A stretch of DNA of 64,000 bases from Ascidia mentula. Its lineage: Eukaryota; Chordata; Ascidiacea; Phlebobranchia; Ascidiidae. Positions 9,349 through 20,356 of the stretch are shown here, piece by piece. The translations under genes were made by a program, and so were the position numbers. The stretch's first letter is position 1. The number at the start of each line of letters is the position of its first letter. A model generated the notes under the pieces. The model was not told where the DNA came from. It did no database searches and saw only the letters and a list, made by a program, of their open reading frames with translations. The DNA lies in assembly GCA_947561715.1 (NCBI GenBank), contig OX387203.1, forward strand, positions 62,001 to 126,000, read 5' to 3'.

Positions 9349-11763
9349 AACCTTTTGGAGTAACTTAAAAAACATGTTTATGGCAGCTTGGAAATATACA
9401 ACGGCAACTGGAGCGCTCTCTAACACGCAAGCGCAGGGGGTGGTAACATTAATACCAAAACCTGGAAAAGACTCTCTCCTACCGGCAAGTTACAGGCCGA
9501 TAACACTACTGAACGTAGATTATAAAATTGCCTCCAAAGTCACAAACACGCGATTAAAATCGGTTTTGAACCAACTAATTTCTCCCTGTCAAAACGGTTT
9601 TATACCCGGTAGAAATATAGGTACGTACATTCGCCTTTTGTTCAACGTAATCGATTTCGCAGATTTTCGTAATATCCCTGGTGCGATACGGTCCTTGGAC
9701 ATATACAAGGCATTTGATGCCATAAGCTGGGACTTCATCTACGAAGTGCTTAAAATATTTGGGTTTGGCAATAAAATTTTATCCTGGATCAAATGCCTTC
9801 ACAGGAAACCGACCGGTATTTTAGTAAACAACAACCACTTGTCGCCGGAGTTCGCAATTAAACGTGGAGTAGGAGATTCACTTTCTCTTTTTGTTTTATG
9901 CATAGAATGTCTTGCGAGCGCACTTAAAAACGCCAACTTTCAAGGCATTCCAATTAATCAACACGAATTTAAAGTCTCAATGTTTGCAGATGATACGATC
10001 GTTTTTTTAAAGGGAGATGAGGACGACTTTCATAAGGTATTTAAAGTAATAGAAGAGTTTGGAGAATTGTCAGGGTGCAAATTAAACATGAATAAGTCCG
10101 TCGCCTTTTTCATAGGTTCAAAAAGAAATGAACGTTTTTAAACCTATGGCAAATGAAGGTTTGTCATGACCCGATCGAGAATGCAATAAAATATCTTGGG
10201 GTAGAAATACCAATCAAAACAAATGACAACAATGTTATGGTAAACAGGAACTTTAATCCCACTCTTAAACAAATCCAAGTGGTTTTAAATCTCTGGTCGT
10301 CAAGAGGCTTGGACACTACTCGGAAAGACAATAATTATTAAATCTCTGGTAATTCCAATTTTAACGAATAAATTCAGCGTATTACCGATAATCTTAACCA
10401 ACGACCTTATTTCAAAAATCAAGCGACCAATATTTAAATTTGTTTGGGGGTCGAAGTGGGAAAGAGTTAAAAGAGAGACAATATGTTTGGATGTAACGAA
10501 GGCGGACTCAGCGTGATTGTTATTGAAAACTACCTCCTTGCGCTAAACTGAAAATGGTTTAGAAAACTCCACGATGACAAGGTTAATGAAACTTGGAAGG
10601 TGATAGAAAAGCCGTTTTGCAACGAAAATTGGTTGGAGGTAATTTTAAATGGAAATGCAAAAGTTGAGTCTTCACGGTTAAAGCGAATTTTACCCTTACG
10701 ATCCCTACGAGCCACCGTAGGAGCTTGCAAAAACCTTTTTAAAATGCTAGGCTTACAATCGAACAATCGTCCATTATGGTTCAATGCCCAAGTAAAATAC
10801 CATGCAAAACCAGGGTTCATGGATGCATGTATTAAAGCGGGAATTTTATTTCAAATAGACATACTTAACACAAATGGAGAGTATCTTGCATATGATACGA
10901 TTGCAAAAAATTACGGCTTAACGCCCAATAATCAGGATTTCGTGCAATTTATTAAGCTTGTCTCGAAATTCCCCCCGAGTGGGATATGGAGTGTGTCCCA
11001 CCGCACAATTCCCATGTCAAAACTTTAATTCAGACGTTGCATGCCTTGAACAAAACAAAAGTCATATATTCCCTTCTGAAACATAAAGCCTCTCATAAAC
11101 CAAAAGCACAAGATATCTGGGACAAAAGGTTAGGGGAAGATACCCCATGGCCCCTTGTTTATAAGCATGTCTACAAATCGACCATAGAAACCAAATTAAA
11201 AAATTAAATGAAATCTCAATGCCGTTACAACCAACAAGCTATTACATTCTTTTGGGAAAATAGATAGTAACATGTGCGTTTTTTGCAAGAAGCAGGTGGA
11301 AACTGTGTGTCATCTTTTTTGTTCGTGCCCCATTGTCATTGTATACTGGGAAGATGTTATTTTATGTTTAAGCGCTAGAATACGACAAAATCTAAATTTA
11401 ACAGATGCGGAAAAACTTTTTGGAATGCATTCTGATTTGCCAAGTAAACTTTTTTTAAATTGTGCGTTGTTATGTGCCAGATATGTGATTTACAGTGGCA
11501 AATACGCGGAAACGAACCCGACCTTAACGAAATTTGTGCTTTTCTTGAACAATCTACGTGACTGTGAATTTTACGTAGCAAAAAAAAGAAATACTTTATA
11601 TTTGCATAAAATTAAATGGTCGCATACTGTCTGAAGTACTCAACGTAATTTGTCATGTTTTTTTTTAACTTTTCGCTCTGCTCCCTTTCGCTCTACTTCT
11701 TATGTGTGAATTGTGGTAGCGTATTTGTGTAAAATAAAAGAAATGTTATTAAAAAAAAACAAA
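9349..11763 (+). mobile_element. LINE, right part (reverse transcriptase to poly(A) end)
   Basis: Continuation of the LINE after the nested gypsy element. An open frame at 9374-10141 holds the reverse transcriptase: SYRPITLLN, GFIPGRN, LDIYKAFD and the catalytic FADD in MFADDTIVFL. The motif normally reading RQGDPLSP is degraded to GDSLSL. Downstream pieces (10600-11028, 11272-11634) carry the C-terminal Cys/His knuckle CxxC...HLFCSC. The element ends in an A-rich tail at about 11747-11763. Frameshifts near 10141 and 10341 and elsewhere make it non-functional. Confidence 0.85.
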
Positions 11764-11778
11764 AAACATTTGGTCGTT
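11764..11778. repeat. Target-site duplication of the LINE, right copy
   Basis: Exact copy of 3389-3403, directly after the A-rich 3' end of the LINE (11747-11763). Confidence 0.85.
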
Positions 11779-12253
11779 GAGTCCCAGGCAGAAATTGGAT
11801 GTAAAGTCGTAACCTGAATGATATTGTCCGCTCCTTTGTAGCTTCACACCCATCTTACTGCAACATACGATCATGTTCTGATATGTTTGTAATCAATGAA
11901 CGTCACAATGAAGCATTGTTGCGTCACCTTCCATCTTCGCACAAAACGTCCTCGTAACCATCACCATCAAAATCTGCAGAAACTTTCCTGGACTTTCCGC
12001 AATCTTGAGTCGAGGCTTCAAACTCAGAACCAAGAGTTAATCCTTGGTAGGAATTAAAGGCAACATTTCTGGAGAAATTTTAAATTGAGAAAATTGATTT
12101 GACGCCGAATTACAACGTACAAGTTTCCACCGTCAGCGGATCCACACATAACGTCAGTAACTGAGTCACCATTGAAATCTCCGAATAGGAAATCGTTTTT
12201 TTGTGAAGTTGGACAGATTTCCGGGGCAACCAGTTTCGTTTCACTAAAGAAAG

Positions 12254-14782
12254 CTGAAAATCAATTAGTTAAAAAACACCATCAAGATATAAACAAATTC
12301 TTCTATTGTGACGTCATATCTCTTACATATAGGTCGAGGATGTGTGACGTCAGTGGCAGAGGGTTCCGGGTCGGATGTAAAGCAAAAAATACTTTCATAA
12401 CCATATGTGTGGAACACATAACCTCGTTCCACACATAACCTCGTTCCACACATAACCTCGTTCCACACATAACCTCGTTCCACACATAACCTCGTTCCAC
12501 ACATAACCTCGATCCACACATAACCTCGATCCACACATAACCTCGTTTCCGTACACTGGATAAGTTCGAATCCTGCTCACAAAACAACAACGTGAGACCG
12601 TCTGATAAGTGAAAGAAACGCTGTGGGTGAGAAAGGAGTGACGTCACAGCGATGGGAAGGTAACAACGCAACACACTGGTTTTGCTTGAAGGGGACCGGG
12701 TGGATTGGTTCTTCGGGTTGGTCTAAGTGTGTAAAGCCACTGCACTGCGTCAAGGTGCCAACCCACCCTGCAATGGATTTCATCTAATCCAGTAGAGAAA
12801 CCCGTGCCCCCCATGCAGGGCAGGGAAAACAGGCTGTTCCCTTTCACTCTTACGTCACACGATAAATCGTCCTATTACTGACACGTAAACGAGGTAATAA
12901 CGTATGTAAGTATTCGTCATTATAATTTCGTTTAACAACTTATCGTGTCAGGGGTCCATGTTGGTTGCGAGTGAGGCGGGTGTTCCAATGTCACGTCATA
13001 ATCGGCATTTAACAATAATTCGTAATAGAATAATTACAACATAAAATCACGAGTCCACCATTTTGTTTTGGTTATTGGTTTAACTCCAGCTGGATTTAAC
13101 GCTTGCAACCCTTTGCCTTCACGCCGCCCCTCAACATAAAAAGTTAAAATTTGTAAACTCAGACCATGAAACATTTTGTAAACGACAATTACGTAAAAGA
13201 GCAAAAACCACTTTTCCTGTTTCCCCTTTCGGTCGCGTCTTCTTCTGCATGACTTTTAAACATGAATAATTAAACGTGAGATATGATAAACGACAATTTT
13301 GATTAAAACAACCTTAATTCCTAGGTGACGTATGGTTGTCGATAACTCCTGGAGGTCAATTTCATCGAATTTCCGGATTTCTGTAACATTGTTGCCAACA
13401 ACCATGTAAAAAAATACCACTTTATTCTTTTCCTGTTTTTCCTATTTGCGAATACAGCGTAATAACGAGATCCGATGTTGAGTTTTTGCCGACCCGAACA
13501 TACATACGTTACACAACCCACCAGCTTTTGTTCCTGGTATGTTTATTTTAATCGTCAGTGATTGGTCGCTTGAAATATTTGTAAAGCAAAATATTTGGGT
13601 TCCATGATTCACTGCAGATAAAAAGAAACAACCCCCACATTTTTATCCATCCACGCTGCGAACGTCACAACTACGTCATTTCTCCACCAATTCATATCTC
13701 GTCACGCTCCAGTGAAACTAAACTTCATTTTGACGGAACCGACAACAAATTTTCGAAACCGCGCTAAACAAAAAAACGCAAAGTAAACAAAGGCCCTTCA
13801 ACATAAAAATGCCGGAAAACAAAAGAGAGCAAGAAACAAAATGTCAGGGAAAATAATCCTGACTAAATTGAAGAAAAAAAACCTGCTCGACAACAAATGT
13901 TGCCATTCTTCCTTCGCCCAAACTACTTATACCAAAACTTGTTCACTGACAGTGGGACGTTTGTGTGACGTATAGTTGTGTTGCAGTCAATAATCGTGAT
14001 AGTAGAAAGATAACATACAGTTTCCTCGTCAATCCAATATCCTATGGAAATAAAGAACAAATAAAATTCACGCACACACAATAAAAGCCAGTGCAACAAT
14101 GCTGGTCGCACCTCCACGCCAGTCCAGACATCAATTTTCAATTTAAACTTGACCGATTCGTAATATGAGAAATCTTCCTTAATGACCTGCCTTTGCCCTT
14201 GAATTTTTCCATTCCAGCTTGTATATAAGGTCGCCAAAAACGCGCCCCTAATCAACAACACAGAAACAATAAAATTATTTTTAGGTTTTTGTTATCAGCG
14301 GGAGAAAAAAATGCATTTGATTCAAACATACCTTATTGTTACGTATACGTAAACATGGACAATGGACATTTACGCATATCATGAACATAGGTCGCAACAC
14401 AACAGGACCAAAAGGAAAATAGTTTAGTTTTTTTCCACCTTATAATTGCAATTATTATTATATCAGAAAAAAAAACGAATACGAACTTCAAAACTTTTTG
14501 CCAGAGGTGGAGTTTTTAGTCCTTCAACCTGATTTGTATTTGAGCAATTTTCAATTAGTTTTTTGAAAACGAGTTATACCAGCGTTCGACAAAAAATGAA
14601 AATTATCCTTTATTCAATGATTTTAAAAGTTTAAATTAAAAACGATTTCGTCGCTCCTTAGAAAAATCAAATTTCCTTGATTTAATTTTTTTCTGCACAC
14701 CGTCATGCATCAGTGCATACGCCTTCATCACCTGGTGGAAACATGTTTTTCCTCTGAAAAGTTTGTTTCGAAATAAAATAAA
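12254..14782. other. Non-coding or unresolved region upstream of the VCBS exons
   Basis: Contains the 17-bp tandem repeat at 12422-12545 and AT-rich sequence. Minus-strand pieces near 14115-14245 (bounded by a good acceptor TGATTAG and a donor GAG|GTGCGA) and 13923-14042 could be upstream exons of the VCBS gene, but their splice phases do not join with each other and I recognise no domain. I could not place a start codon for that gene. Confidence 0.35.
12422..12545. repeat. 17-bp tandem minisatellite
   Basis: About seven head-to-tail copies of CCTCGTTCCACACATAA. The last two full copies carry CCTCGATCC. It generates open frames in several phases that are artefacts of the repeat. Confidence 0.9.
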
Positions 14783-16720
14783 ATGCCTAGAAAAAAACAC
14801 CAAGCTCCAGGTTTGGGCAAAGCTATAATCAAAGACAGGTTTGGGAAAAAATCAACGACGAATCACTTGCACGTTGCTGAGTTGGCGGCTGAAAATGCTG
14901 AGGTTGATAATTTACAATCTGTCACAGAACTTAATTCACTGGACGACTTTTTGGCAACCGCCCAACTTGCTGGAACGGAATTCACTGCAGAACGTTTGAA
15001 TGTCCGCTTTGTCGATTCTAATCAGAAAGGTTTGCAAAAAATTTATATACCACTTTGATCTTTTCCTGAATATAAAATTCATTGACTGTAAAACCAGAGG
15101 TAATATTGCACCAAGATGAAATTCGACAAGTGACAAACAACGTCAATGTTGTGCGTTTGTAAAAAAATCTCATCTGGTCTTCAGGAATTTTAAGCAAAGC
15201 TGAAGAAAATAAAATCCAGGCATCCCAGGATGAATTTAAACATCTTCTCCAAATTCCACGAAGGCCAGAATGGAATCAACAAATGACCAAAGATGAACTG
15301 GACAAAAATGAACGTGAATCTTTCCTCACTTGGAGAAGGAAATTGGCTGGGGTTTGTGTGATTTTAAATCTACTTTCATATATAAAGTTTGGAACCTACC
15401 ATTTTTATGCTTTTTTTTAAATGGAGTTAATCTGTTTTTAGCTTCAAGAGGGTGAAGATCTTTTAATTACGCCGTATGAGAAAAATCTGGACTTCTGGCG
15501 TCAACTTTGGCGAGTGATCGAACGCAGTGATGTGGTCGCGCAAATTGTCGATGCAAGGGACCCTCTCCTATTCAGGTTAACATCTTCAGAGAATATTTTG
15601 TCGATCAAATTATGCTTGGTGAAAGCAAAATAATCTGCCTGTATTGTTTAGATGTACAGATCTTGAAACTTACGTGAAAGAAGTTGATCCGAAAAAGCAA
15701 AATGTGATTCTTGTCAACAAGGCTGACCTCTTATCACCACGACAACGACAAGCTTGGAAGGAGTATTTTGAAAATTTAAAAGTTACTGCAGTTTTCTGGT
15801 CAGCTGTATTGGAGAATGAAAAGCTTGATAATAACGATCAAGAACCGATGGAGGTTGGAGACGACGAACACTTGCTAACAAGGGGACAACTCATTGACTA
15901 CTTTAAGGGTTTAGTTTCAAAGGAGAAAAAAGTGATTGGAATGGTCGGATACCCAAATGTTGGTAAAAGTTCATCAGTTAATACATTGATGGGAACAAAG
16001 CGTACAGCAGTATCAGCCACTCCAGGAAGAACCAAACACTTCCAGACCCTGCATATTGATGAGGAGCTTTGTCTCTGTGATTGTCCTGGTCTTGTTTTTC
16101 CAAGTTTTGTGTCAAGCAAGGAGGAAATGGTTCTGAGTGGGATTCTACCCATCGACCAAATGAGGGATCATATCTCACCCATGAATTTGCTGAGTTGTAG
16201 AATTCCCCGCAAAGTAATCGAGGTCACTTACGGTGTAAATATACAAAAACCACGTGAGGGGGAAAACCCAAACAGACCTCCAACTTCAGCTGAGATTCTT
16301 AATGCACATGCATTGTTACGAGGCTTCATGACATCACATGGACAGCCAGACAATGCCCGTTCATCCAGGATTATTCTCAAAGATTATGTCAATGGAAAGT
16401 TACTGTGTAGTAAGGCGCCACCCGGTGTTGATGAGAACATGTATAGAGATTGGACCGTGTCTAAAGTTGACATTGTGTTAAAGAAACTTGCTGACGACGT
16501 CTCGGTGTCTAATGAAATGGAGTCGGTTGTAGCAAGAATCAACAGACTCAATAAACACGTTGAGAAAGAAGTGAAAGGAATTGAGGCAGAATTCTTCAAA
16601 CCAGAACAAGTAAAAACTTTTTCAAAAGGCAGAGATAAAGAGGAAAATACAAAAAGTAGCAAAAAACATTTCAACAAGAAGAAAGAAAAAATGCGAAGGG
16701 TTAGGAGTGTCCAATATTAA
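14783..16720 (+). CDS. LSG1: Large subunit GTPase 1 (LSG1)
   Basis: Exons 14783-15029, 15185-15351, 15442-15575, 15652-16720; 538 residues with consistent phases. This cytoplasmic, circularly permuted GTPase acts late in 60S ribosomal subunit maturation, where it promotes release of the export adaptor NMD3. The permuted motif order is visible: the base-specificity motif VNKADLL near the start of exon 4 precedes the P-loop GYPNVGKSS and the switch motif DCPGL. N-terminal family blocks are LQSVTELNSLDDFLATAQLA and PYEKNLDFWRQLWRVIERSD. The acidic loop between NKAD and the P-loop is short compared with vertebrates. The tail is Lys-rich. A poly(A) signal AATAAA follows at about 16746. The start is the first Met of a frame matching the family. 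Confidence 0.95.
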
Positions 16721-17186
16721 ATCATGTAAAAAAATTAATCTTGTCAATAAAAGGTGATACTGGGAATTTGTATGCGTTGAGGCAGACAAAAGGAAATTTA
16801 AAATAATGTTATAACTTACTAACATCCGTCTTAAGTATTTGCAACTGACATACAGGCAGCCATGTTTGATGTAAAGAATTTACTGGAATCGCTCTATGTA
16901 CATAAAAAGTGCATTTTACAATGCTTATGGTACGCTTGGACAAAACACACAGAGTACCAAAAGTGACACAAATGTCAACATTGGTCGACGAAAAAAAACA
17001 GTTTGTAAAGAATAAAAACTCCATGCTATGATTTCTACCATGCATTATTTAAAGTGTTCAGAAATTAATTCCGAAATCATGTGTTTTTGTCGTTTTGAAA
17101 TATTCAACAAATTTCCAAATATTGTTTAGTGAAATGTGGAGCTAAATGTTCAGTGAACAAGTGGTAAATAGTGGATTTTAGTGGTA
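16721..17186. other. 3' region between convergent LSG1 and CHMP4
   Basis: Holds the LSG1 poly(A) signal (about 16746-16751) and presumably the 3' UTR of CHMP4 on the other strand. No gene seen. Confidence 0.5.
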
Positions 17187-18749
17187 TTATGAAGCCCACA
17201 TTTGTAGTTCCGCAAGTTCATCATCTTCCTCTTGTTGTTTTTTGGCTGCAAAGAAAACAAAAACATTTATATCTCAGGCAAAATATTAAGTGGGAAAACA
17301 TAAATTCAGACCAGGATGGATATAAAAAAGTTTTTTGAATGCAGTTTACCTGGTTTAGAAGGTAGTGCAGTGGTTGGTACATCTGGTAATTCATCGGTTG
17401 GTATTTTAAGAATGTCTTCATCGAATTCCTCTTGCTCCAACTCTTCAAGCTCAGCCATCAGCTCATCCTGAACACATTTTGACTCAACATTATGTTTTAC
17501 TTTCAAACATTTTGGTTCAATATTTTAATGGGGTACTTATTAAATACTAGTGTAGACCATATCATGTCATTGGGATGACTGATATTACAAAGTCTTTACT
17601 AACACAGTTTTTTCATCTCGTATACGAATGCCAGAGAATACAATTAGTATCCAGATGAATTACCTCATCAATGTCCTCATTCTGTCCGAGTCCAGTTGCA
17701 AGTGCGTTTGTGATTTCATCCGAAACTTCTTGTTGATCCTGAATATCGTCCATCAGATCATGGACATCATCAGGAGATCTTAACAAAAAGATTTCATCAT
17801 AAAGGTTTAGAATTAGGCAGAAAACTTGCCAAAATTTACTGACACCATATATTAAGAGCATCATGGATTTATGAACTATTTTGGAATTAAAACTAATCTA
17901 TTCTAAGCAATAAAAATGAAAACTACTGCTTACAGATTTCCATGAGCTTTCTTCAAAGCTTGTGCTCCAGTCTTCATTGTATCAAGGACTTGTTTGTTGG
18001 ATTGTGCGTTTTGTAAAGCTTCAAGTTGAAACTCGACAGTTGATAAAGTTCCGTCAATATTTTGGAGTTGTTTCTCGTATCGCTTCTTCCTCTTGAGGGC
18101 GCTGATCGCCACTAAATATACATTTTGTTGAATATTTTGTGTTGAGTTACATAAATTATCATTAGCATGTGAAATTATCTGTGGACTTGAAATTAAACCA
18201 ATCAATAATTTGAATGCGGCATTACACGCCACGAAAGGTCAGTTAATCTATGTTAAAATCCCTGAGAAGTTTTCCTTGCACCCAGATTAAAGCTAACACA
18301 TCCAGTGTTGCTTTAATCTGGGTGCAGTCCAGTGTAGAAGCAACTAACATATGGTGCACAAAATACCTTCACTAATCTCCCTTGTACACAATGCAAGTTA
18401 AAAGCTTGTTGCACTAATCCTTTATAGGAGTGGTAACAGTTGTGACCATGGGGCCCATGAGTATAAAGAGAGAGGCTAAGTATTCCAGAATTTCCCAAAA
18501 TATCAAGAAAACATGTATTTTTTTTAAACCTAGGTGCACATTACATTGTCACATAACAATTCTTTTCTCACTTCTTTTGTTTTTTGTTCCATAATTTTTT
18601 GCTGCTTTTACTTCGTTCTCAATTTTCTTTTCTAAAAAATCCGATTTCTTTTGCAACATTTCTGTTGTCTCGCGAAGTTTCTGAATTGCTTCCTGAGAAT
18701 TTGGGGCTTTTTCTTTTGTGCCACCAAACAATTTCATGAAACCAGACAT
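17187..18749 (-). CDS. CHMP4: Charged multivesicular body protein 4 (ESCRT-III, Snf7)
   Basis: Five exons: 18572-18749, 17934-18111, 17664-17778, 17350-17467, 17187-17245; 215 residues, all phases consistent. It is the main filament-forming subunit of ESCRT-III, which polymerises on endosomal and other membranes for vesicle budding, cytokinesis and repair. It shows the basic N-terminal helices (EAIQKLRETTEML, AISALKRKKRYEKQL), the acidic autoinhibitory middle (DELMAELEELEQEEFDED) and a C-terminal helix AELQMWAS matching the ALIX/Bro1-binding end of CHMP4 proteins. One gene here corresponds to vertebrate CHMP4A/B/C, so no letter is assigned. Intron 1 carries a near-perfect hairpin (18278-18325). 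Confidence 0.95.
18278..18325. repeat. Inverted repeat / hairpin in CHMP4 intron 1
   Basis: GCACCCAGATTAAAGC (18278-18293) is repeated as its exact reverse complement at 18310-18325. The bases between extend the stem by AACAC/GTGTT after a single bulged T, leaving a 5-nt loop. The total is about 21 paired positions. Confidence 0.85.
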
Positions 18750-20356
18750 TTTGCTGCTTTGAGTTTAAAGTTCTATGCTGTCAAATAAAAGATGTCAAAA
18801 ACAAAAATACAATTGAAAATAACTATGATTTATAAATAAGATTTATGTTTTTTGGTTAGTTCCCAAATAATTGTGATTCTTAACCTTTTCTCTGTCTATG
18901 TCCCTACAAATGACCACAAACTACTTTAGGCACCCCTTTCTGATATAGATGTAATGAATTATTTAAATATTCAAACCAAATGTTCACATTCCTTAGGGTA
19001 AAACCTAAGTGTCAACACAGCTCCTTACATGAAATGTTAAATGTTTTTTTTTGCAGTAACTTATTGAGATTAACCTAAAATCCTATAAAATAATATAAAA
19101 TGAACTTTTCAGTTTTAAACAATTATTTTGTATGTTTGTCAGTTTTACTCTGTACAGCTAAGACGTGTTTAGTAGTTTTAATCCAAACTATTAGCTACAA
19201 AAAAACGATTTTTTTGTAAATTTAATAAAACGTTTGATAACGCTTTGTTTAAATAAAATTTATGCGAACTTAACAACAACGTAGTGTTTATAATTTATAT
19301 ATCTCAAAGAAATCAAATAACGATTTAGATTCAAATAAATTTAATGAAACAAAATACCTGAAAATTGCCGATTCAGGAGCTACTCCTAACAAACTTGTGT
19401 AAATGCCAAACCCTCCCTTCCAACAGAACAACTTCTTCACAAATGGAAGGGAAACATTTACCATGACGTCACGCATGAAACGGAGTGAAAAAAAAACTAT
19501 AGCAGTAAAAACAAGTAATTCAAGAGTAAATTTCTTGTTGAACAAAAATGTTAAAAGTTTATGATAGACTAAAAAGTTAGTTTAAGACGATTTCGGTCTT
19601 CAAATAAATTTTATAAAAACCATAATAAAATAACGGGGCTTTCCCTTGTAAATGTTTCGCATGTGACTCATGACGCATCAACACGAGATCGCGTGCATTA
19701 TGACGTATGAAAGTTCCATTGTCTGCTATTAATAGCAAAGTTCTTTAGATTCATCAGTTGATTTTATGTTGGTTTAAAATCAACTATAAGAATTCACGTT
19801 GATAACCAACGTGTGAAGTTTGCAGGTTAAGGGTTCGATTCCCAGTTCAAGCGCGCCATGCAAACTCAACGATTTCTAATTCTGATTAATATCAGGTTAT
19901 TTATAGCTGGAACCGGGCTTTCTGAGAGTGTAGTAGTATGGGAAAAGACCAGAGACTGACACGACGCATTGAAGAAATTAAATTATGTTTGACTTTTTTA
20001 TGAAATTGTACAAAATATATTTCTTTATTACTTAGGTTTAGGAACAATGAAAAATAGGAGACAAAATTAGAGATCGCAAATATATACGATGGCACAACAG
20101 AGTTGAATAAAACAAATAATTTCATGAAAAATAATTTCATTTTTATGAATTCTTTGTTCACGAAATAGTGGCACAGAATGTGAAGCAGAAACTTGTCTTG
20201 ATAATTGTTGTGTAAATAATATTACTACATAGATTGTTATTTTGGATTGATGCCCATGCAGCATAGAAATAGTAAACAATCAGAAAGTATCATAGAATAG
20301 AGCAGCTATTTCCTGCATTAAAACCTTATTAAATATAATTGTATATTCAGATAATT
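18750..20356. other. Intergenic region with a tRNA-related fragment
   Basis: Upstream of CHMP4 and downstream of CFAP410. AT-rich with no supported gene. Near 19826-19850 the plus strand has a tRNA T-arm/B-box-like stretch (GGGTTCGATTCCCAG), probably a decayed SINE. Confidence 0.4.

Larger units (their letters stand above)
3291..12253 (-). pseudogene. VCBS/FG-GAP repeat protein gene, 3' exons, last exon split by a LINE
   Basis: Exons on the minus strand: 12121-12253, 11928-12068, and a last exon now in two pieces, 11779-11813 and 3291-3403. Phases agree throughout. If the transposon and one target-site copy are removed, the last exon is exactly 50 codons including the stop. Each exon holds one calcium-binding-type repeat core: FNGDSVTDVMC, FDGDGYEDVLC, FDANGDGKSDILC. 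Such VCBS/FG-GAP repeats form beta-propeller blades in secreted or surface proteins. The LINE removes the last blade in this allele, and a transcript would run into LINE antisense sequence. The 5' part of the gene lies upstream of 12253 and was not resolved. Whether other alleles are intact cannot be told from here. Confidence 0.72.

Noticed and set aside
12265..12674. Minus-strand repetitive ORFs (CVERGYVWNEVM units)
   Set aside because: Product of the 17-bp tandem repeat, which is open in several frames; no splice or family support.
13923..14261. 112-residue minus-strand ORF
   Set aside because: It contains plausible exon edges, but the two halves do not join in phase and no domain is recognised; mentioned only as a possible exon region.
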